Assembly (NCBI GenBank): GCA_041640815.1
Contig: JBEPZO010000017.1
Location: forward strand, 1-42,945
Reading direction: 5' to 3'
DNA: 42,945 bases
Source: JANWZL01 sp041640815
GTDB lineage: Bacteria > Pseudomonadota > Gammaproteobacteria > Burkholderiales > Thiobacillaceae
Every line of letters begins with the position of its first letter. Within the stretch, counting starts at the first letter, position 1. The translations under genes and the position numbers were made by a program. The notes below the pieces were generated by a model. The model was not told where the DNA came from. It saw only the letters and a program-made list of their open reading frames with translations, and did not search any database. Shown piece by piece: positions 1 through 9,348 of this stretch.

Positions 1-1255
1 CGATGGCCTCGATCAGCGCCTCGAGCTCATCATGCACCTGCGCCCGTTCGCCCATCGGCGCGAACACTGGCCGCGCATCCCAGCCCAGGTCGGCGGCATA
101 GACGAAGACGAGGTCGGCGGTGGCGAGGCTAGGGGGCAGCTGCGCCTTCATCACGCCCAGCTTCATGGTATTGGAGCGCGGTTCCAACACGGCCAGGATG
201 CGTGCGGCACCGACCGCAGCGCGCAACCCCGCTAGGGTGGCGGCGATGGCGGTGGGGTGGTGAGCGAAATCGTCATAGACCGTCACCCCAGAAGCGGTAC
301 CGCGCACCTGCAGGCGCCGCTTCACGCCCTTGAACCGGCCCAGGGCCGCACAGGCGACAGCCGGGGGCACGCCGGCGTGGCGTGCGGCGGCTATGGCCGC
401 CAAGGCGTTCAGGCGGTTGTGCTCGCCCATGAGCGCCCACTCGACCCGGCCCTGTGCCTTGCCGTCGAAGATGACCTCGAAGGCGTTCACGCCCGCCGCC
501 TGCACTTGCCAGCCCCCCGCCTCGGCACCGAAGCGCTCGACCGGCGTCCAGCAGCCGCGCGCAAGCACGCGGTCGATGGCCGCATCGCGGCCGTTGGCGA
601 CGATCAGGCCGTTGCCCGGGAGGGTGCGTACCAAGTGGTGGAACTGCGTCTCGATCGCCGCCAGGTCAGGGAAGATGTCGGCGTGGTCGTACTCGAGGTT
701 GTTGAGGATGGCGGTGCGCGGCCGGTAGTGGACGAACTTGGAACGCTTGTCGAAAAACGCGGTGTCGTACTCATCCGCCTCGATGACGAAGAAGGGGCTG
801 TCGGTGAGGCGCGCCGAGACGCCGAAGTTCTCCGGCACGCCACCGATCAGATAACCGGGTGCAAGACCGCTATCCTCCAGGATCCATGCCAGCATGGCCG
901 AGGTGGTGGTCTTGCCGTGGGTGCCGGCGACCGCCAGCACCCATTTATGGCGCAACACCTGCTCATAGAGCCACTGCGGCCCGGAGACGTAGGGCAGCGC
1001 GCGGTTCAAGATCTCTTCCATGAGCGGCTGGCGGCCGCGCGCCACCACGTTGCCGACGACGAACACATCCGGGGCGAGCGCGATCTGGTCGGCGGCAAAG
1101 CCCTCGATCAGCTCGATGCCCTGGGCCTTGAGCTGGTCGCTCATGGGGGGGTAGACGTTGGCATCGCAGCCGGTGACCCGCCAGCCGGCCTGTCTGGCGA
1201 TCACGGCGATGCCGCCCATGAAGGTACCGCAGATACCTAAGATGTGAATGTGCAT
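1..1255 (-). CDS. mpl: UDP-N-acetylmuramate:L-alanyl-gamma-D-glutamyl-meso-diaminopimelate ligase (partial)
   Basis: Mpl is a cytoplasmic peptidoglycan-recycling ligase. It joins the recovered tripeptide L-Ala-gamma-D-Glu-meso-DAP to UDP-MurNAc using ATP. The frame begins with ATG at 1255 as MHIHILGICGTFMGG, the usual N-terminal Rossmann-like start of Mpl. The Mur-ligase ATP loop AGTHGKTTTSAM lies near residues 110-121, the conserved EADEYDTAFFDKRSKF follows, and EPRSNTMKLGVMK lies in the C-terminal domain. That last motif and the overall match favour Mpl over MurC. About 418 codons are present. The family is usually around 450-460 residues, so a few dozen C-terminal residues lie beyond base 1. 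The gene is divergent from maf across a 246-base spacer in which I see no clear regulatory site. NagZ, another muropeptide-recycling enzyme, is encoded later in the window but is not linked. Confidence 0.95.
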   Translation of the reverse strand, partial: MHIHILGICGTFMGGIAVIARQAGWRVTGCDANVYPPMSDQLKAQGIELIEGFAADQIALAPDVFVVGNVVARGRQPLMEEILNRALPYVSGPQWLYEQVLRHKWVLAVAGTHGKTTTSAMLAWILEDSGLAPGYLIGGVPENFGVSARLTDSPFFVIEADEYDTAFFDKRSKFVHYRPRTAILNNLEYDHADIFPDLAAIETQFHHLVRTLPGNGLIVANGRDAAIDRVLARGCWTPVERFGAEAGGWQVQAAGVNAFEVIFDGKAQGRVEWALMGEHNRLNALAAIAAARHAGVPPAVACAALGRFKGVKRRLQVRGTASGVTVYDDFAHHPTAIAATLAGLRAAVGAARILAVLEPRSNTMKLGVMKAQLPPSLATADLVFVYAADLGWDARPVFAPMGERAQVHDELEALIEAI

Positions 1256-1501
1256 GCGCTTGGCTGAGAAAATGCCCGGATTATCGCCGTTGTCGCGCCG
1301 CCGCGCCACGGCCGCGCTGAGCCCGGCATCTGGTATCGCCGTGGCAGGGCAGTCGAAGCTAGCGCTGCCCACCCTGCTCCGAGCTCCGGCGGCTGGCTGC
1401 TGCTAAACTTCATTGCCCTTGCGTGCCGTGCACGGGCGAAAGTAGCTCGCTCCCTCGCCGCCAGCCGAGGGCGAAGGCGAGCCTGACGATCGACACAAAC
1501 C

Positions 1502-2119
1502 ATGTCCTCCCCACCCAAACCGCTCTACCTCGCCTCGCAAAGCCCCCGCCGGCTCGAACTTTTGCGCCAGATTGGACTTGCGCCGATCGTGTTGCCGTTA
1601 GGCGATGACGCTCTCGGGACCTATGTTAACGAGACACCGCAGCCGCAAGAACAAGCATGGGACTATGTTAGGCGTCTAGCCTACCTCAAGGCCGAGGCGG
1701 GACGGCGCATCATGGTGCATCATGGGTTAAAGCCTCTGCCGATCGTCGCGGCCGACACCACGGTCACCATCGACGGCGAGATCCTCGGCAAACCCCAGCA
1801 TGCGGCCGAGGCGAGCGCCTGGCTGCGCCGCTATTCGGGACGCAGCCATACGGTGCTCACCGCCGTGGCCGTTGCTTATCAGGGCCGGATCGAGCTGGCG
1901 GTGAACGAGAGCACGGTGCGCTTCGCGCTGCTGGGTGAGCAGGACATCGCCCGCTATGTCGCCAGCGGCGAACCCTTCGACAAGGCAGGCGGCTACGGCA
2001 TTCAGGGGCGGGCCGCGGCCTTCATCGAGCATCTTAACGGCAGCTATTCAGGCGTCATGGGACTGCCGTTGTACGAGACCGTAGAATTACTCAGGCGCGT
2101 CGGCTTCGACCCCTGGTAG
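1502..2119 (+). CDS. maf: Maf-family nucleoside triphosphate pyrophosphatase (YhdE type)
   Basis: Maf proteins hydrolyse non-canonical or excess pyrimidine nucleoside triphosphates to monophosphates in the cytoplasm; YhdE-type members prefer dTTP/UTP. The 205-residue protein opens with LYLASQSPRRLELLRQIGL, the S-x-S-P-R-R signature. It then has VAADTTVTIDGEILGKP, the region of the catalytic Asp, and YVASGEPFDKAGGYGIQG, which is typical of the YhdE branch. Length is normal. The ATG start at 1502 leaves the SPRR motif at the expected distance from the N terminus, although no strong Shine-Dalgarno precedes it. The rng start follows the maf stop by 18 bases, so the two are probably one operon, a common pairing in Proteobacteria. 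Substrate preference is inferred from similarity only. Confidence 0.93.
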   Translation: MSSPPKPLYLASQSPRRLELLRQIGLAPIVLPLGDDALGTYVNETPQPQEQAWDYVRRLAYLKAEAGRRIMVHHGLKPLPIVAADTTVTIDGEILGKPQHAAEASAWLRRYSGRSHTVLTAVAVAYQGRIELAVNESTVRFALLGEQDIARYVASGEPFDKAGGYGIQGRAAAFIEHLNGSYSGVMGLPLYETVELLRRVGFDPW

Positions 2120-2137
2120 CCGCCGTCGCAGCACACC

Positions 2138-3589
2138 ATGAGCGAAGAGATCCTCATCAACGTCACGCCGCAGGAGACCCGGGTCGCCATCCTCTACTTG
2201 GGCGCCGTGCAGGAGCTGCACATCGAACGGGCGAGCCAGCGCGGACTGGTGGGCAACATCTATCTCGGCCGCGTGTTGCGCGTGTTGCCCGGCATGCAGT
2301 CGGCCTTCGTCGACATCGGGTTGGAACGTGCCGCCTTCCTGCATGTGGCCGACATCTGGGAGGCGCGCAGCGAGGGCCAGCAGCGGCCCATCGAACGCCT
2401 CCTGCACGAGGGTCAGAGCCTATTGGTGCAGGTGATCAAAGACCCGATCGGCAGCAAAGGGGCGCGGCTATCGACCCAGCTGTCGATGGCCGGGCGTTTT
2501 TTGGTCTATCTGCCGCAGGAGACGCGCATCGGCATCTCGCAGAAGATCGAAGACGAAGCCGAGCGCAGCCTGCTGCGGGAGCGGCTCACCCGCATCCTGC
2601 CGCAGGACGAGCATGGCGGTTTCATCATCCGGACCATGGCCAACATGGCCGAGGACATGGAGCTTGCGGCCGACGTCGAATACCTGCATGCGATCTGGGA
2701 CGCCGTGCAGGCGCGCGCCGCCGCGAGCCAGGCCCCCTGCTTGATCTACCAGGAGCTGGACCTGGCGCACCGGGTGCTGCGCGACATGGCCACGGCTGAG
2801 ACCACCCGCATCCAGGTCGATTCACGCGAGACCTATCAGCGCCTGCTTGCCTTTGCCCAGGAATTCACACGCAACGTCGCCGACCGGCTCGTGCTCTACA
2901 CCGCCGAGCGTCCCTTGTTCGACCTCTACAACGTCGAAGAAGAGCTGGAGCGGGCGCTGGCCCGACGGGTGGATCTCAAAAGCGGCGGTTATTTGATCAT
3001 CGACCAGACCGAGGCGCTGACCACCATCGACGTCAACACCGGCGCCTTCACTGGTGTGCGCAGCTTCGACGACACCATCTTCAAGACCAACCTGGAGGCG
3101 GCACAGGCCATCGCCCGCCAGCTCAGGCTACGCAACCTCGGCGGCATCATCATCGTCGACTTCATCGACATGGAGAGCGCAGAGCACAAGGAGGCGGTGC
3201 TGGCCGAGCTGTCCCGCGCCCTGGCGCGCGACCGCACGCGCATCACCATCAACGGCTTTACCTCGCTTGGGCTGGTAGAGATGACGCGCAAGCGCACGCG
3301 CGAAAGCCTCGCCCGCCAGCTGTGCGAGCCTTGTCCTACCTGTAATGGCCGTGGTTATATCAAGACCGCGCAGACCGTCTGCTACGAGATCCTGCGCGCC
3401 ATCGTGCGCGAGGCGCGGCAATTCAACGCGCGCGAGTTCCGCATCCTCGCCTCGCAGCCGGTCATCGATCTATTCCTCGATGAGGAGTCGCAATCGCTCG
3501 CCCAGCTGTCCGACTTCATCGGCAAGCCGGTGTCCCTGCAGGTGGAGACCCTGTTCACGCAAGAGCAGTACGACATCATCCTGCTGTAG
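2138..3589 (+). CDS. rng: Ribonuclease G
   Basis: RNase G is an endoribonuclease of the RNase E/G family. It matures the 5' end of 16S rRNA and degrades some mRNAs. The 483 residues match the usual RNase G length and lack the long C-terminal scaffold of RNase E. An S1-like RNA-binding domain occupies about residues 38-125 (GNIYLGRVLRVLPGMQSAF). The catalytic DNase-I-like part contains TTIDVNTGAFTG near 296-306 and IIIVDFIDM near 337-345, whose aspartates coordinate the metal. The zinc-link CPTC is at 399-402, followed by NGRGYIKT. The gene follows maf closely and is probably cotranscribed with it. I see nothing unusual in it. Confidence 0.95.
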   Translation: MSEEILINVTPQETRVAILYLGAVQELHIERASQRGLVGNIYLGRVLRVLPGMQSAFVDIGLERAAFLHVADIWEARSEGQQRPIERLLHEGQSLLVQVIKDPIGSKGARLSTQLSMAGRFLVYLPQETRIGISQKIEDEAERSLLRERLTRILPQDEHGGFIIRTMANMAEDMELAADVEYLHAIWDAVQARAAASQAPCLIYQELDLAHRVLRDMATAETTRIQVDSRETYQRLLAFAQEFTRNVADRLVLYTAERPLFDLYNVEEELERALARRVDLKSGGYLIIDQTEALTTIDVNTGAFTGVRSFDDTIFKTNLEAAQAIARQLRLRNLGGIIIVDFIDMESAEHKEAVLAELSRALARDRTRITINGFTSLGLVEMTRKRTRESLARQLCEPCPTCNGRGYIKTAQTVCYEILRAIVREARQFNAREFRILASQPVIDLFLDEESQSLAQLSDFIGKPVSLQVETLFTQEQYDIILL

Positions 3590-3637
3590 GCGGCAGGTTA
3601 GAATTGACCCTCCACGGCATTGACAGCGAGACCCCCC

Positions 3638-4039
3638 ATGTCTGACTACGGTTTTTCCACACAGCTTAAGCTACCGTTCGCCGCCGTCGTCGAACGGACC
3701 ATCGAGGCGCTGAAGCAGGAGGGCTTCGGCGTGCTCACCGACATCGACATCCAGGCCACCCTCAAGGCCAAGCTGGGTGTCGAAAAGCGCCCCTACCGCA
3801 TCCTCGGTGCCTGCAACCCCCCCTTGGCCAATCAGGCCCTCGCAGCCGAGGAGGAGATCGGCCTGCTTCTGCCTTGCAACGTGGTGGTGAAGGAAGAGGC
3901 CGACGGCCAGGTCACCGTCGCCTTCCTCGACCCGGACGTGATCGCAAAGCTCGCGCACAACCCAGCCGTGTTGGAGGTCGCGCGCGAGGCCCGCGCCCGC
4001 CTCATGCGCGTATGCGAAAGCCTAGCGGCATCGGGCTAA
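3638..4039 (+). CDS. DUF302 domain protein
   Basis: This small cytoplasmic protein of about 133 residues belongs to the DUF302 family. The family is recognised from the opening YGFSTQLKLPFAAVVERTIEALKQEGFGVLTDIDI and the later PYRILGACNPPLANQAL and IGLLLPCNVVVKEE. The biochemical role of DUF302 proteins is not established. I start it at ATG 3638 (MSDYGF). A TTG at 3620 in the same frame would add six residues that do not resemble the family. It lies 48 bases after rng and could be read with it. The single Cys in GACNPP and the one in LLPCNVV are typical for the family. No signal peptide is visible. Confidence 0.85.
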   Translation: MSDYGFSTQLKLPFAAVVERTIEALKQEGFGVLTDIDIQATLKAKLGVEKRPYRILGACNPPLANQALAAEEEIGLLLPCNVVVKEEADGQVTVAFLDPDVIAKLAHNPAVLEVAREARARLMRVCESLAASG

Positions 4040-4117
4040 GGCATTGCAGCCGGCGCATGAGCAAGCCACCCCGACACGCCTGCCTATGTGCGGCCGCAGG
4101 GCCAGGACGGCCGAGCG

Positions 4118-4465
4118 CTATTGCTCGGGCAGCGGTACGCAGCGGACGCTGGCATCGCACTTGCTGATCTCGAGCCGCAGCTTCCCGTGCGCCGGCACCT
4201 TCAGCGGCGCATCACCGCAGCTACAGCCGCCGACGATCTCGGTGAAAAAGACCATTATGCGTACGTGAAGCGCGGCGCCGGCATCCGCCGTTCCCAACAC
4301 CGACACCGTGAACCGCTCCTCCGCCACCCTGCCGCCCTGGGTCGTCGCCCAGTCGAGCGGTAGGCTACCGGCGGCAAGGGCCTCGATCTCGGATTTGAGG
4401 GTGGCCGCAAAGACGGGGGAACCCCAGGCCGACAAGGCGCGAGGCAGGCGAAACACGATGGACAC
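4118..4465 (-). CDS. Small conserved-looking hypothetical protein
   Basis: I do not recognise this gene with certainty. The 115-residue frame runs opposite to its neighbours, convergent with the DUF302 gene and divergent from groES. It has protein-like composition, with alternating hydrophobic strands (ERFTVSVLGT, ALHVRIMVFFTEIVGG) and a cysteine cluster GGCSCGDAP in the second half. The first available start is GTG at 4465. In-frame codons just upstream also read like protein (LTFPFK before VSIVFRLP), so the true start may be earlier. A TATACT box lies on the same strand just upstream (about 4486-4491), which would leave a very short leader. The 6-bp inverted repeat CCGAGC/GCTCGG at 4111-4128 spans its stop codon but has no T tract. 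Confidence 0.6.
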   Translation of the reverse strand: MSIVFRLPRALSAWGSPVFAATLKSEIEALAAGSLPLDWATTQGGRVAEERFTVSVLGTADAGAALHVRIMVFFTEIVGGCSCGDAPLKVPAHGKLRLEISKCDASVRCVPLPEQ

Positions 4466-4604
4466 GGTCTTGAAGGGGAAGGTCAGTATAGCCGCTTGCG
4501 CGCTTCCCTTGCGGCCTGGCGTTGCCCGCTCTCGCTCGCGCGCCGTCGCCTCCCAGCACCCACAGCGGCCGCGCCGAGGCAGTTGAATTTTTTTAATGCT
4601 GGCC

Positions 4605-4634
4605 CTTGAAACCCCATAACAGCGTCCCTATTAT
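4605..4634 (+). promoter_or_regulatory. groESL promoter, sigma-70 with heat-shock-like overlap
   Basis: TTGAAA at 4606-4611 and TATTAT at 4629-4634 are separated by 17 bases, a near-consensus housekeeping promoter. The same stretch can be read as a sigma-32-type promoter: CTTGAAA at 4605-4611, 14 bases, then CCCTATTA at 4626-4633. The -10 region runs into the CIRCE operator, so bound HrcA would cover the transcription start. The start is expected near 4641, leaving a leader of roughly 75 bases. Which sigma factor is used is inference. Confidence 0.7.
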
Positions 4635-4660
4635 TAGCACTCGCACAGCATGAGTGCTAG
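4634..4660 (+). promoter_or_regulatory. CIRCE operator (HrcA binding site)
   Basis: The inverted repeat TTAGCACTC, nine bases, GAGTGCTAG matches the CIRCE consensus TTAGCACTC-N9-GAGTGCTAA at all but the last base. HrcA is the heat-shock repressor that binds CIRCE. The element begins at the last base of the -10 box of the groESL promoter, a position that would block transcription. hrcA itself is not in the window. Confidence 0.95.
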
Positions 4661-4717
4661 CATTGTGCTGCAATTGAAACTCTCATTGTTACACCAACAG
4701 TTTTTCAAGGAGGAAAT

Positions 4718-5008
4718 ATGAAGATCCGCCCTCTGCATGACCGTGTGATCGTCAAGCGCATGGAAGAGGAGCGCAAGACGGCCTCCGGCATCGTCATCCC
4801 TGACACCGCCGCCGAAAAACCCGACCAGGGCGAAGTGATCGCCGTCGGGCCGGGCAAGCGCAACGACCGCGGCGAGCTGATCGCCATGGACGTCAAGGTC
4901 GGCGACCGCGTGCTGTTCGGCAAGTACGCCGGGCAGACCGTCAAGGTCGAAGGTCAAGAACTCCTCGTCATGCGCGAGGAAGACATCATGGGCGTGATCG
5001 AAAAGTGA
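4718..5008 (+). CDS. groES: Co-chaperonin GroES
   Basis: GroES is the 10-kDa lid of the GroEL chaperonin; it forms a heptameric ring in the cytoplasm. The 96 residues are full length. They open MKIRPLHDRVIVKRMEEE, carry the mobile-loop region ERKTASGIVIPDTAAEKP (about 18-35), and end EEDIMGVIEK. A strong Shine-Dalgarno AAGGAGG at 4707-4713 stands five bases before the ATG. The gene is first in the groESL operon, under the promoter and CIRCE element just upstream. Confidence 0.98.
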   Translation: MKIRPLHDRVIVKRMEEERKTASGIVIPDTAAEKPDQGEVIAVGPGKRNDRGELIAMDVKVGDRVLFGKYAGQTVKVEGQELLVMREEDIMGVIEK

Positions 5009-5017
5009 AGGTTGGAT

Positions 5018-5034
5018 GCGTCAAGTCCTGACGC
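5018..5034 (+). other. Hairpin in the groES-groEL spacer
   Basis: GCGTCA and TGACGC form a 6-bp stem around a 5-base loop, 10 bases after the groES stop. No T tract follows, so it does not look like a terminator. It may mark an mRNA processing or stability element in the 130-base intercistronic spacer. The role is inference. Confidence 0.4.
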
Positions 5035-5138
5035 GAGCTGCGCCACTTAACCCTTTGGTTCAACCTCAAAGCAAATCTAAACCCTAAACCTCGGCTTCCC
5101 GCCCGCAAGGGAACCAAGAATGCAAGGAGAATCGAAAC

Positions 5139-6779
<1,641 letters not shown>

Positions 6780-6808
6780 CCGTAACCGCACACGCCCGTT
6801 ATCGCAGA

Positions 6809-6840
6809 CCCCGCTGGCCGCAGGCTGGCGGGGTTTTTTT
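6809..6840 (+). terminator. Rho-independent terminator of groESL
   Basis: An 11-bp stem (CCCCGCTGGCC / GGCTGGCGGGG, two G-U pairs) with loop GCA is followed by seven T residues at 6834-6840. It lies 30 bases after the groEL stop and should end the groESL transcript before acpS. Confidence 0.93.
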
Positions 6841-6942
6841 ACGGCCGCCCGCGCGATGCTCAAAGCGTGTCAACCTTGACCCGTGCAGGCTGCCCGATTT
6901 AGCTTAGTTCAAAGCAGAGCCGGCTTGACGCATTCAGCGCTG

Positions 6943-7326
6943 ATGATCTTAGGCATAGGCACCGACATCGTCGAAGTGGCGCGCATGACCGCCCTGCACG
7001 AGCGCCATGGCAGCCGGCTGGCGGACCGCCTGTTGAGCCGCGCGGAGCGCCCCGACTATGAGGGCGCCCGCGACAAGGCGCGCCTGCTGGCCAAGCGGTT
7101 CGCGGCCAAGGAGGCCCTGGCCAAGGCGCTGGGCACCGGCCTGCGCGCACCGGTGAGCCTCACCAACATGGGGGTGACCCATGATGCGCTCGGCCGGCCG
7201 GCATTCGCTTTCGCTGCACCGCTACGCTTGTGGCTGCAGGCGCGGGGCATCGGCCGGGTCCACTTGAGCCTGAGCGACGAGCAGCATTACGCCGTCGGTT
7301 TTGTCATCATCGAGGAGGCCGCATGA
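6943..7326 (+). CDS. acpS: Holo-[acyl-carrier-protein] synthase
   Basis: AcpS transfers 4'-phosphopantetheine from CoA to the serine of acyl carrier protein, activating it for fatty-acid synthesis. The protein starts MILGIGTDIVEVARM, with the metal-binding Asp of GTDIVE near residue 8. It has KRFAAKEALAKALGTGLR near 50-67, containing the conserved Glu of the second signature. The 127-residue length fits the family. I use ATG 6943; a GTG at 6883 would add 20 residues outside the family pattern. The stop overlaps the nagZ start (ATGA), so the two are translationally coupled. In many betaproteobacteria pdxJ precedes acpS; here groEL and its terminator do instead. Confidence 0.94.
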   Translation: MILGIGTDIVEVARMTALHERHGSRLADRLLSRAERPDYEGARDKARLLAKRFAAKEALAKALGTGLRAPVSLTNMGVTHDALGRPAFAFAAPLRLWLQARGIGRVHLSLSDEQHYAVGFVIIEEAA

Positions 7327-8423
7327 GCGCCGTGCGCCAACCGCTCGGACCGCTGATGCTGGACGTGGAAGGCACGTCCCTGAACGAGGCCGATCGCCGC
7401 CGGCTCACGCACCCGCTGGTGGGGGGGGTGATCCTGTTCACGCGCAATTATGTCGATCCACAACAGCTAGTGGAGTTGACCCGGGCGATCCACGCCCTGC
7501 GCACGCCGCCGCTGCTCATCGCCGTCGATCATGAGGGTGGGCGCGTGCAGCGCTTTCGCAACGGTTTCACGCCTCTGCCGCCGATGCGCGCCATCGGCCG
7601 CCTATGGGATGCGCATCCACAGGCGGCACGGCGCCTGGCGCGCGATGCGGGCTACGTCATGGGGGCAGAGCTGCGGGCGGTGGGGGTGGATTTCAGCTTC
7701 GCGCCGGTGCTCGACCTCGACTATGGTGTAAGCCGCGTCATCGGCGATCGCGCCTTCCACCTCAAGCCGCAGGCGGTAGCGGAACTCGCGCACGCCCTCA
7801 TCCTGGGGCTGCAGGAGGCGGGCATGAACGCGGTGGGGAAGCATTTCCCCGGCCATGGCGCGGTGGCGGCCGACTCTCACGTGGAGGTGCCGGTGGACGA
7901 ACGCGCGCTTGTCGACCTGGAGTTTGCCGACCTGCTCCCCTTTCGGCAGCTCATCGACCTGGGCCTGGCCGGCATCATGCCCGCTCACGTCGTCTATCCG
8001 CGCGTGGATGCGCGGCCGGCCGGCTTCTCGCGCCGCTGGCTCACCGAGATCCTGCGCGGCGCCTACGGCTTCGAGGGCGCCATCTTCAGCGACGACCTGG
8101 CGATGGCCGGCGCGCGCGTGGCCGGGGACGTCACGGCGCGCGCCAAGGCGGCGCTCAACGCTGGCTGTGACATGGTGCTGCTTTGCAACCGGCCCGATCT
8201 GGCCGACGAATTGCTCGGTAAGCTCACCTGGCAAACCCAGGCCGTCAGCCTCATCCGCTTGGCGCGCATGCATGGCCGCCCCCACCCCCCTGACCGTGTC
8301 GCCTTGCACGAGAGCGCGCGCTACGTCAAGGCCGTTGAGCGGCTGGCCGGCGTGGGGCAAGCCGACGCCGACCTCTGTTTCGATGATCCCACCCTCCCCC
8401 GAGAAGGCCTTGGCACGACCTGA
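7323..8423 (+). CDS. nagZ: Beta-N-acetylhexosaminidase NagZ
   Basis: NagZ is a cytoplasmic GH3 glycosidase. It removes GlcNAc from 1,6-anhydro-muropeptides during peptidoglycan recycling. The 366-residue protein contains LMLDVEGTSLNEADRRRL at the N terminus, IAVDHEGGRVQRF near 66-78, KHFPGHGAVAADSH near 173-186 (the His loop acting as acid/base) and AIFSDDLAMAGA near 253-264 with the nucleophilic Asp. It is slightly longer than the Escherichia coli enzyme (341). ATG 7323 overlaps the acpS stop by four bases and fits the family N terminus. It pairs functionally with Mpl at the left edge of the window, though the two are not linked in one operon. Confidence 0.95.
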   Translation: MSAVRQPLGPLMLDVEGTSLNEADRRRLTHPLVGGVILFTRNYVDPQQLVELTRAIHALRTPPLLIAVDHEGGRVQRFRNGFTPLPPMRAIGRLWDAHPQAARRLARDAGYVMGAELRAVGVDFSFAPVLDLDYGVSRVIGDRAFHLKPQAVAELAHALILGLQEAGMNAVGKHFPGHGAVAADSHVEVPVDERALVDLEFADLLPFRQLIDLGLAGIMPAHVVYPRVDARPAGFSRRWLTEILRGAYGFEGAIFSDDLAMAGARVAGDVTARAKAALNAGCDMVLLCNRPDLADELLGKLTWQTQAVSLIRLARMHGRPHPPDRVALHESARYVKAVERLAGVGQADADLCFDDPTLPREGLGTT

Positions 8424-9348
8424 GCTCTCACTCGATCGCGACACCGACCACCTGCATCATCACCTCGGCCACGCTGGCGAGCACCGCCACCTGACCGGGG
8501 CGCTGCTGCTCACCTTGGGCTTCGCCCTGGTCGAGGCGGTGGCTGGCTGGTGGGCAGGGTCGTTGGCGCTACTCGCCGACGCTGGCCACATGCTCACCGA
8601 CGCCACGGCCCTTGGACTCGCGGCGCTGGCGGCTTGGGTTGCCCGCCGCCCGCCCTCCGACCGCCACACCTATGGCCTGGTGCGCGCCGAGGTCCTCGCG
8701 GCGATGGTCAATGGTCTCATCATGCTCGGCCTGATCGCATTCATCGCCGCCGAGGCCATCGCGCGCTTCGGCAACCCGCGCGCCATCCATGGCGAGGCAG
8801 TCATGGCGGTCGCCTCGCTCGGCTTGGTGATCAACTTGCTGGTGGCTTGGCGCCTCTCCCGTGGTGGACACGACCTCAATACGCGCGCCGCGCTGCTGCA
8901 CGTGATCGGCGACCTATTGGGTTCCGTGGCGGCCATTACGGCCGGCGCCGTGATCCTGCTCACCGGTTGGACCCCGATCGACCCCCTGCTGTCCCTGCTG
9001 GTTGCCGGCCTCATCCTGGTGTCCGCCTGGCGGCTACTGTCCGAAGCGCTGCATGTCCTGCTCGAGGGCGTGCCGCAGCACATCGACCTCAAGGCGGTCG
9101 GGCGCGACCTCGCCGCCTTGGGCGGCGTGCGCTCGGTACACGATCTGCACATCTGGACCCTGTCTTCTGGCAAGGTCGCGCTGTCTGCCCATCTCGACCT
9201 GCACCGTCTCGAGGACTGGCCGCGCATCCTGCTCGAGGCGCGGCAGCTTTTGGCCCAACGCCACGGCATCGGGCACGTGACCCTGCAGCCCGAAGCGGTG
9301 GATAATCCTGTCATCCAATTTCTCTCTACGCGCCATCAAAAGCCATGA
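8383..9348 (+). CDS. Cation diffusion facilitator, CzcD/ZitB type
   Basis: This inner-membrane proton-driven exporter of Zn(II) or similar divalent metals has a His-rich N terminus (DHLHHHLGHAGEHRH near 22-36) and six predicted membrane segments. The metal site is visible as LLADAGHMLTDA near 63-74 and, in TM5, ALLHVIGDLLGSVAAI. A cytoplasmic domain follows with LHIWTLSSGKVALSAHL. The arrangement closely follows E. coli ZitB in order and length (about 321 residues). The start is uncertain: ATG 8383 overlaps the end of nagZ by 41 bases, and TTG 8410 has GAGAAGG upstream and would shorten the protein by nine residues. The metal specificity is inferred. Its stop overlaps the next gene by four bases. 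Confidence 0.9.
   Translation: MIPPSPEKALARPELSLDRDTDHLHHHLGHAGEHRHLTGALLLTLGFALVEAVAGWWAGSLALLADAGHMLTDATALGLAALAAWVARRPPSDRHTYGLVRAEVLAAMVNGLIMLGLIAFIAAEAIARFGNPRAIHGEAVMAVASLGLVINLLVAWRLSRGGHDLNTRAALLHVIGDLLGSVAAITAGAVILLTGWTPIDPLLSLLVAGLILVSAWRLLSEALHVLLEGVPQHIDLKAVGRDLAALGGVRSVHDLHIWTLSSGKVALSAHLDLHRLEDWPRILLEARQLLAQRHGIGHVTLQPEAVDNPVIQFLSTRHQKP

Noticed and set aside
257..1240. Long plus-strand open frame opposite mpl
   Set aside because: It mirrors the codon structure of mpl in GC-rich DNA and has no recognisable protein features.
4111..4128. Terminator at the end of the small minus-strand gene
   Set aside because: The 6-bp repeat spans the stop codon and is not followed by a T tract on either strand.
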